Source of the DNA: JAGFIY01 sp964499285
GTDB taxonomy: Bacteria > Bacteroidota > Ignavibacteria > Ignavibacteriales > Melioribacteraceae
NCBI GenBank assembly: GCA_964499285.1
Contig: CAZCLA010000057.1
Location: forward strand, 1 to 13,187
DNA length: 13,187 nucleotides
Direction: 5' to 3'
Below are positions 8,439 through 13,187 of this stretch, one piece after another. Below the pieces are notes generated by a model. The model was not told the origin of the DNA. It made no database searches and saw only the letters and a program-made list of their open reading frames with translations. The position numbers and the translations under genes were made by a program. Every line of letters starts with the position of its first letter. The first letter of the stretch is position 1.

Positions 8439-8938
8439 CTATTTAGATCGTCCGGTGAATAAAGTATTGTACTCTGAATATCTCTGAAATTTTTATCTGC
8501 CGAAATAATAGAAGTAACTCTAAGTCGTTGTGCAACGGCAAGAAAGAGAGCATCGTTAGTTAATAAACCATATTTCCTTTGAATACTCATCGCTGTTAAA
8601 AAATCTTCTCTTTGTAGGGTTTCAAGTTGTAACCCTATTGAAAGCAAATCTCGTATTAATTCCTCATAACGATTGAGAGCCTTAACTTTTTGCGGCGCAT
8701 CGGATAATTGCTTAGCGGGATTGGCTCCATTTATTAGTCCCAAATCCCGAGCCTCTGCAAGCATTAATACGTGAGTAAGTTCTGCAAGTATATGAACCGG
8801 AATAATGCCGAATATTTCATCGGACGCACATTTTTGTAGTAATTTTATACATTGTTCGGAACTTCTTTGATTTGCATATACAAAAATGTTTGTATCGATT
8901 ATAACCGTTTGATTGTGAGGAATTTGTAATAGGTTCAT
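8435..8938 (-). CDS. PIN-domain ribonuclease toxin, VapC-like
   Basis: A 167-residue PIN-domain protein, an Mg2+-dependent RNase family whose members usually cleave tRNA, rRNA or mRNA when freed from antitoxin. The acidic active-site residues are visible: Asp15 in VIIDTNIF (12-19), Glu53 in ILAELTHVL, Asp129 in LLTNDALFLAVA (125-136) and Asp148 in ISADKNF. At 167 residues it is somewhat longer than the common 130-150-residue VapC. The extra length is in the middle (about 60-105). Its ATG overlaps the antitoxin stop by 4 nt (ATGA), the classic VapBC arrangement. Its own stop overlaps the membrane-protein start in the same way. Position inside the defence operon, not beside it, suggests co-expression with the system. 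Confidence 0.9.
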   Translation of the reverse strand: MNLLQIPHNQTVIIDTNIFVYANQRSSEQCIKLLQKCASDEIFGIIPVHILAELTHVLMLAEARDLGLINGANPAKQLSDAPQKVKALNRYEELIRDLLSIGLQLETLQREDFLTAMSIQRKYGLLTNDALFLAVAQRLRVTSIISADKNFRDIQSTILYSPDDLNR

Positions 8939-9204
8939 TGTTCGTAATAATCTTCTGTTAATAATTCTTCCATTTCACTTTCTGTAATATTAAATGGCTT
9001 GGAACAGAATCTCTTTACCGCTTCTTTCCTTAATTCCAGTTTCGCAGGCTCGGCTCCTTCATATTTTAGAACCGCATCTTGTATTATTTCGCTCATTGTC
9101 CTTCCTTCTACAGATGCTCTTTTTTTAATTTTTTTTACAACTTCTTTATCGAGTATAGTCCCCAGTTTTTCTTTGCTGACTGTTTTTTTTGTTTGCTTAA
9201 TCAT
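8935..9204 (-). CDS. Ribbon-helix-helix antitoxin, VapB/CopG-like
   Basis: An 89-residue protein with an N-terminal ribbon-helix-helix DNA-binding motif: the strand LGTILD (14-19), a Lys-rich first helix (about 20-32), then EGRTMSEIIQDAVLKY (33-48) as turn and second helix. Such proteins dimerise, bind operator DNA and use their C-terminus to block the toxin. Here residues 55-89, ending in an acidic helix (ESEMEELLTEDYYEQ), would be the toxin-binding tail. The gene directly precedes the PIN toxin with an ATGA overlap, which makes the antitoxin call firm in context. The start is supported by an AGGAG site at 9211-9215. As an RHH protein at the centre of the operon it could also regulate the operon promoter, which has a hexamer array near 12873-12921; this is inference. 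Confidence 0.87.
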   Translation of the reverse strand: MIKQTKKTVSKEKLGTILDKEVVKKIKKRASVEGRTMSEIIQDAVLKYEGAEPAKLELRKEAVKRFCSKPFNITESEMEELLTEDYYEQ

Positions 9205-9210
9205 TTCATT

Positions 9211-9215
9211 CTCCT
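9211..9215 (-). promoter_or_regulatory. Shine-Dalgarno site (AGGAG) of the antitoxin, overlapping the PglZ stop
   Basis: AGGAG lies 6 nt before the ATG at 9204 and overlaps the TAG stop of the PglZ gene (9214-9216). A nearer upstream ATG at 9209 reads only ATG AAA TGA, so it cannot be the start. Ribosomes ending PglZ could reload here, which gives the antitoxin its own strong entry site ahead of the coupled toxin. Confidence 0.65.
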
Positions 9216-10197
9216 AATTAATAGCTCTTTCTATTACCAGCCAAGGGGTAATCATTTCCATTAAAGACATACCTCCGTGACGAAAAACTTTATTAGAGGA
9301 ATGTCCCTTTGGTCTGTTTTTAATTTTGCCTCTAAGCAGTGCAAGATTTCTATTTTTGATTAGTTGTAATTTTTGATCGTCCTGGGGATTTTCATTATCC
9401 CCGAAGTACCGAAATCTCTCTTGTTGAAGAAAATTCAATGCTGATTTAACATTATCGGCTTTTGAATCAAATCCGGCGCCAAGGTATGCATAACCGTGAT
9501 CGCTGGTAATAATAATTTTATAATTTTTAGGAATAGAAAGAATAATATTTTTCCAAACTACATCAAATTGTTTTATAATAGTTTCAAAGTGAAGAGCGCT
9601 GCGAGCATCAAAATCCGAATAGGTGCCGTCGGGAAAGCTTGACCAAAGCAAAAGTGGATTTTCATCTATCGAAATTTCAAAATGTCGTATAGGTGTGTCA
9701 TAGTAGTAATATTTAATGTTCTTTGCCTTCAATTCTTTTCTGCTTTCAAGTTGTGAAGGAGCCATTGCTTTTCCGATGAGTCTTTGCTCTATAAAAGAAA
9801 TTGTATCGCTTGGTAAAGCTGCAAATCTGTACGAGGATTCTAACACGGAAAAACCTGTTGAAGCAGCAAGTTTTTTAAGTAAAGGCACTTCACGAACAGA
9901 CATTCCATCGAATACCACGAAGGCAACATTATTCTTAAGAGCAGTATTAATAAACAATTTGTTTTGTACAGCCTCAGCAGTTAATTCATCGTAAAAACTA
10001 TCTGCTGAAGCAAGAGCAATATCTTCAAACTCAGTAATTATTTTTTCTCCGTTCTCAAAGTAATGAGTAACATCATTCGAAGAAAAATTTTTTTCTGTCC
10101 AAATTTCACCCATCATCCAATTGTAAACTGATGGTAATCTTTTCCCCGGCTTTGTCAGAAGTTCAAATGTTTTTTTAAATGTACTATTATCTCTCAT
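9214..10197 (-). CDS. Short PglZ-domain protein (alkaline-phosphatase fold)
   Basis: A 327-residue protein that is almost entirely a PglZ domain, a member of the alkaline phosphatase superfamily and a signature of BREX/Pgl phage-defence systems. Visible motifs are VVFDGMSVREV (94-104), equivalent to the metal-binding and nucleophile region, TSDHGYAYLGAG (231-242), and HGGMSLMEMITPWLV (307-321) at the end of the domain. In many BREX loci PglZ is much larger, about 650-900 residues, with extra N-terminal and C-terminal regions. Here only a short helical N-terminus of about 90 residues precedes the core, so this is a minimal form. All core motifs are kept, so it does not look like a decayed copy. 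Its ATG overlaps the end of the ATPase gene by 11 nt, implying coupled translation and probably a shared complex. The actual enzymatic role of PglZ in defence is not settled. Confidence 0.9.
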   Translation of the reverse strand: MRDNSTFKKTFELLTKPGKRLPSVYNWMMGEIWTEKNFSSNDVTHYFENGEKIITEFEDIALASADSFYDELTAEAVQNKLFINTALKNNVAFVVFDGMSVREVPLLKKLAASTGFSVLESSYRFAALPSDTISFIEQRLIGKAMAPSQLESRKELKAKNIKYYYYDTPIRHFEISIDENPLLLWSSFPDGTYSDFDARSALHFETIIKQFDVVWKNIILSIPKNYKIIITSDHGYAYLGAGFDSKADNVKSALNFLQQERFRYFGDNENPQDDQKLQLIKNRNLALLRGKIKNRPKGHSSNKVFRHGGMSLMEMITPWLVIERAIN

Positions 10198-12817
10198 CGA
10201 TTGATTCTTTTTCTTTTATAAAGCCTTTTAATGTCGCTTTGTAAAAAGCATTTTGATATACAGGTAGCTGCTCAACTAATTGTTCAATTTGCGCCTTATC
10301 AAAATTGCCCTTTTTTGTGATTGTCAATTCGAATAATAAATCTCCATCACCTGTAAAAGTTCCTCTCAAAGATGTCGGTAGTGAGGATAAATCCACAGAA
10401 TCTTTTTCAAAATGTATATTAAAACGAATTTCGGTTGTTTGAAAGTCTTCCTTATCGTTTAATCTTTCGGCAACATTTTGCCGTAACTCACCAATGGAGG
10501 TCGTGTTTGTCGAATGAATTGTATCTTGTTTTGAAATATTATGTGCATTAGCTGTCGTTAGCTCTTCTTCAATGCTAATTTCTGCTTTTTCTTTTTTAGT
10601 GGATTCTTGTTGTTCAGAGAATATACCTGGATCAGTTTTTTCATAATAATGGGGTTCAGTTACTTTTACCTCAAGCCATTCATTCGGTTGAAAATATGGT
10701 AGTCTTCCACAATAAGGCTCATATTTTGTGTGGTCTAATCCAATAATTCTATTAACACATAAATTTTTAACAGCCCCATAAAAATTATCCTCCGCCAATA
10801 AAACAGGAAAAGAAAGTGTTTTTTTATAGTGTTCAAAAATGTTTTTTATTGTATTTCCAATAATCCAATTTTTCCCCGTTTCTTTTCCTTTTTCAATATG
10901 CTCTTTAAGATGTTCTTCAAATACTATTTTAGGAAAAAAATTTTTCTTCAAAAAATCTATTATATCTTGCTTTGTGTATGCCTGCCCTAAAGATTCGAGT
11001 TCAAATACCAAATCACCATTTGTTTTTCTGACAAGTACATAAAATAGACCAGCAGTTTTGAATCTTTCCTCAATATGTTTAGTATTTTCATTTTCGATTT
11101 TCTCATACTGCCTTTTTCGATCGCTGTCATTTGCGGTATTTTTAAGTTCTTCGGCCGCGAGAGCTAATTGTGCCCATTTTATAATATCATGATCATCAAC
11201 TGTATTGAAATTTTCAGCTTTTGGTTCGAGCAATAATACCAGATTTTGATTTTCTAATCCGCTATATATTTTTTTTCTTTCGCCATCATCAAGTCTGTGT
11301 GGGGAATAAATAAAACGGGGGCGATTTTTATCTTTTGTTTGAAGCTCTTGCTTTACCTGAGCAAAATCTCTAAATATTACTGCTTCTTGATCATCAAAAA
11401 TTTTCTTCCATCTTTTGAAAGCAAAATTTAAAGCATCGTTTAGGTCAACGCGTAATGAACGATATTCAACTTTTGCGTATGGTTTTTCTTGTGTGTCAAA
11501 GAAATAATTATCTTCAGAATGCTGAAAATATGCACCTAATTTAATTAAGGCATTTAAAGAAGCCTGAAAGTCGTTATAATTATCGCCTGGTTTTATTACC
11601 TGTTTTGCCAATTCGCTTTCATTTATTCCTCTAATATTTCCCGATGAACAAAGAGTTGCAAAAAGGGTTGAGTTAATAACTTCCTTGGATAAAGCTATCG
11701 ATTGAAGATCGTTAAAATCATTTTCAGCACTTTGCACAAGAGTTTGATTCGAATCTAGGTCCAACAAGAAGTTACGTATTCTCTTATCCGTTAAATCAAA
11801 ATGCGACAGGGAAATAACATCTTCGTTCTCATAAGTATTTTGAACTACTCGGCTTAACAATCCCAGGGGACCTCGATTGGCTTGAAAATTTCTTGTAAGC
11901 GCTCTATTAAACAGCATATCGATTACCTCAGGAGTAAACGGAAATGAATCGTAAAATAAATCGATATATCTTTCTTTTATTTCAATCCCGGTTTTTTTCC
12001 AGTGGTTTACAAAACTTTGAACTACCGGATCAATCTTAGATTTATCGAGAGATAAATAATTTGAAAATAATCTGTGCAGCACAACTTTCTTCCTGTCCGT
12101 AGATTCGGAAAATTTTATTTCTACTCTCGGGACTCTTTTTAGAGTTGCACCGGGCTCATTATTAGAATTATAAATTGAAGCAAAAATAGTAACGGATGCA
12201 TTTTGAGTTCTTGCTGCCTCTTCTGAAAGCATTTGTAAAAAACTTAAATTTTGCGCTTGGTTAAATTTGTTTGATAAACTCTCAAATCCCATTTCCAATT
12301 CGTCGAAAATCAACACTAACTGTTTCCCACTTAACGCATCCCTTAATTGATCCAAATTAGGTGCTTTGCCTGATTCTATCATTTCACTCGCATCAAGTTT
12401 TTCAAACACGATATTCCAAATAGAATCAAAAGGGAAATCCGTAAATTTATGTATGGAAACGATTAAATTTTCAGTTGAGTTAAAATTAATTTTGTTTTCA
12501 GCTAACCAGTTCTTGGATTCATCAGAATTCTCTAATAGATGATAAATAAGCAGCTCTAAATGAGATTTACCACTGCCTTTTAATCCTTCCAGTAAAAACA
12601 ATCCCTCCGTTGATTCACTTGAATTGAACCGATTATTTAGTTTTTTGAGTACATATTTAATATCACTAGTCGGATAAGTAATATCAAAGAAATCCTTGGG
12701 CGAGCATTCAAGTGTTTTTTTCTTTTTTAATCTAAGATTTTCTAAGTCTATAACTCCTTGAATACCGGAACCTTTTAAAATTTCTTCTCGGGGTGTAAGT
12801 ATGCTTGAAAAACTCAT
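10187..12817 (-). CDS. DUF499/BrxC-like P-loop ATPase
   Basis: An 876-residue AAA-like ATPase and first gene of the operon. The N-terminus fits the DUF499 layout: LTPREEILKG (7-16), CSPKDFFDITYPT (38-50), then Walker A in EGLKGSGKSH (77-86). Walker B is LVLIFDELE (167-175), followed by a Gln- and Leu-rich helix (about 186-200), as in DUF499 proteins. RVPRVEIKF (228-236) is in the position of an arginine-finger or sensor region. A long, mostly helical middle (about 300-720) is followed by a charged, low-complexity linker (about 735-785) and a mixed alpha/beta end. BrxC/PglY and DUF499 ATPases are the large core ATPases of BREX-like systems and may move on or sense DNA. At 876 residues it is shorter than the roughly 1200 of typical BrxC. 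The start is supported by AAAGG at 12827-12831 and a promoter just upstream. Its stop overlaps the PglZ start by 11 nt. Confidence 0.88.
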   Translation of the reverse strand: MSFSSILTPREEILKGSGIQGVIDLENLRLKKKKTLECSPKDFFDITYPTSDIKYVLKKLNNRFNSSESTEGLFLLEGLKGSGKSHLELLIYHLLENSDESKNWLAENKINFNSTENLIVSIHKFTDFPFDSIWNIVFEKLDASEMIESGKAPNLDQLRDALSGKQLVLIFDELEMGFESLSNKFNQAQNLSFLQMLSEEAARTQNASVTIFASIYNSNNEPGATLKRVPRVEIKFSESTDRKKVVLHRLFSNYLSLDKSKIDPVVQSFVNHWKKTGIEIKERYIDLFYDSFPFTPEVIDMLFNRALTRNFQANRGPLGLLSRVVQNTYENEDVISLSHFDLTDKRIRNFLLDLDSNQTLVQSAENDFNDLQSIALSKEVINSTLFATLCSSGNIRGINESELAKQVIKPGDNYNDFQASLNALIKLGAYFQHSEDNYFFDTQEKPYAKVEYRSLRVDLNDALNFAFKRWKKIFDDQEAVIFRDFAQVKQELQTKDKNRPRFIYSPHRLDDGERKKIYSGLENQNLVLLLEPKAENFNTVDDHDIIKWAQLALAAEELKNTANDSDRKRQYEKIENENTKHIEERFKTAGLFYVLVRKTNGDLVFELESLGQAYTKQDIIDFLKKNFFPKIVFEEHLKEHIEKGKETGKNWIIGNTIKNIFEHYKKTLSFPVLLAEDNFYGAVKNLCVNRIIGLDHTKYEPYCGRLPYFQPNEWLEVKVTEPHYYEKTDPGIFSEQQESTKKEKAEISIEEELTTANAHNISKQDTIHSTNTTSIGELRQNVAERLNDKEDFQTTEIRFNIHFEKDSVDLSSLPTSLRGTFTGDGDLLFELTITKKGNFDKAQIEQLVEQLPVYQNAFYKATLKGFIKEKESIDER

Positions 12818-12847
12818 TTTCTGTAACCTTTAATTTATTATGGATTG

Positions 12848-12876
12848 AAGATAGGGAGTAATTTTTAATTAGTCAA
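12848..12876 (-). promoter_or_regulatory. Predicted operon promoter
   Basis: On the minus strand TTGACT (12876-12871) and TATCTT (12853-12848) are separated by exactly 17 nt. They resemble -35 and -10 elements, and also the TTG...TAnnTT pattern of Bacteroidota promoters. A transcript starting near 12841 would have a leader of about 24 nt before the ATPase start, with AAAGG at 12827-12831 as ribosome site. No other convincing promoter was seen inside the operon, so this may drive all nine genes. Confidence 0.6.
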
Positions 12877-12921
12877 GAAGAAAATTCAAGACAACGTCAA
12901 GAAATCTTGATAAAATCTTGA
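12873..12921. promoter_or_regulatory. Cluster of five TCTTGA/TCAAGA hexamers, probable operator
   Basis: On the plus strand TCAAGA occurs at 12873, 12886 and 12897, and its inverse TCTTGA at 12905 and 12916. Starts are 13, 11, 8 and 11 nt apart, close to one helical turn in most cases. The third and fourth form an inverted repeat with a 2-nt gap (12897-12910). The first overlaps the predicted -35 box. Five exact copies of a hexamer in 49 bp, placed at the promoter, suggest a repressor or activator site bound cooperatively by a dimeric regulator. The RHH antitoxin in the operon is one candidate; this is not shown by the sequence. Confidence 0.5.
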
Positions 12922-13187
12922 AGATTTTTAATACATATTTTATTCTCCTTCTAAAAACTCCTGTGTGAGAGTTAGTCTTTGTGTTTCAAAGCTTATCAAT
13001 TTCTTCTAATATGGACGAAATCTTTTTCTGCAGTGAAAGCAACTTTAGAGAAGATAATGCATCTTTTCAACTTATATAGCACAAAGGTTGAAGAAGACGA
13101 GTAAATATTTAAGTGTTGTTGCTTCCATTTACTATTCTCATTAATTTTAGACAAGATGTCCTATTAAAATTATGAGGTCATTTCTAT
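12922..13187. other. Upstream non-coding flank with a possible gene-tail remnant
   Basis: No complete gene was found here. On the minus strand a frame is open from about 13058 to a TGA near 12990 and reads DALSSLKLLSLQKKISSI then LEEIDKL. It resembles a coiled-coil C-terminal tail such as those of type I restriction specificity subunits, but has no start. A plus-strand ATG at 13172 could begin a divergent gene beyond the window, though it lacks a ribosome site. Both readings are weak. Confidence 0.25.

Noticed and set aside
9183..9190. A8 tract near the start of the antitoxin as a phase-variation switch
   Set aside because: Slippage would remove the antitoxin while leaving a toxin gene downstream, which is unlikely to be selected; Lys-rich AT-rich coding explains it.
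8435..9204. Whether the VapBC pair is part of a transposon cargo
   Set aside because: No terminal inverted repeats, target-site duplications or transposase around it; the junctions are seamless overlaps.
12873..12921. Hexamer array as a degenerate CRISPR or a plasmid-type iteron origin
   Set aside because: Units are only 6 bp, in both orientations, with 2-7 bp between them, and sit on a promoter; no replication gene is present.

Overview
The window is an AT-rich bacterial segment (about one third G+C by eye). It carries a single compact operon of nine genes, all on the minus strand and read from about 12,840 down to 280. Between the first start codon and the last stop there is almost no non-coding DNA. 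Neighbouring genes overlap by 4 to 11 nt or are separated by at most 10 nt. The low G+C, codon use and a promoter of the TTG...TAtcTT kind would suit an Ignavibacteriota/Bacteroidota-type organism. Several genes have clear Shine-Dalgarno sites, so the taxonomic guess is weak.

In transcription order the genes are: (1) a DUF499/BrxC-like P-loop ATPase, 12817-10187; (2) a short PglZ-domain protein, 10197-9214; (3) a ribbon-helix-helix antitoxin, 9204-8935, and (4) a PIN-domain toxin, 8938-8435, together a VapBC-type pair; (5) a predicted four-helix membrane protein, 8438-7788; (6) a ComEC-like metallo-beta-lactamase-fold hydrolase, 7791-6610; (7) a DUF1156/COG1743 (PglXI-like) DNA methyltransferase with zinc ribbons, 6607-3581; (8) an unrecognised 145-residue protein, 3577-3140; (9) a large SNF2 helicase resembling DrmD of DISARM and BrxHII of BREX, 3129-280.

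The ATPase, PglZ, DUF1156 methylase and SNF2 helicase together are the hallmark of a BREX type 3-like or DISARM-related anti-phage system. The usual small BREX genes (BrxA, BrxB, BrxF, BrxL) and the DISARM core (DrmA, DrmB, DrmC) are not in the window. In their place are a toxin-antitoxin pair, a membrane protein coupled to an MBL-fold hydrolase, and a small unknown protein. My reading (inference) is a variant defence operon: the methylase marks self DNA, the ATPase, PglZ and helicase sense or block foreign DNA, and the MBL/membrane or PIN proteins are candidate effectors or safeguards.

Upstream of the first gene (12818-13187) there is a good sigma-70-like promoter. Its -35 box lies inside a cluster of five TCTTGA/TCAAGA hexamers that looks like an operator. 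Downstream of the last gene (1-279) there are two hairpins that could end transcription, and short open stretches that may be gene remnants. No RNA gene, CRISPR array or intact mobile element was recognised.
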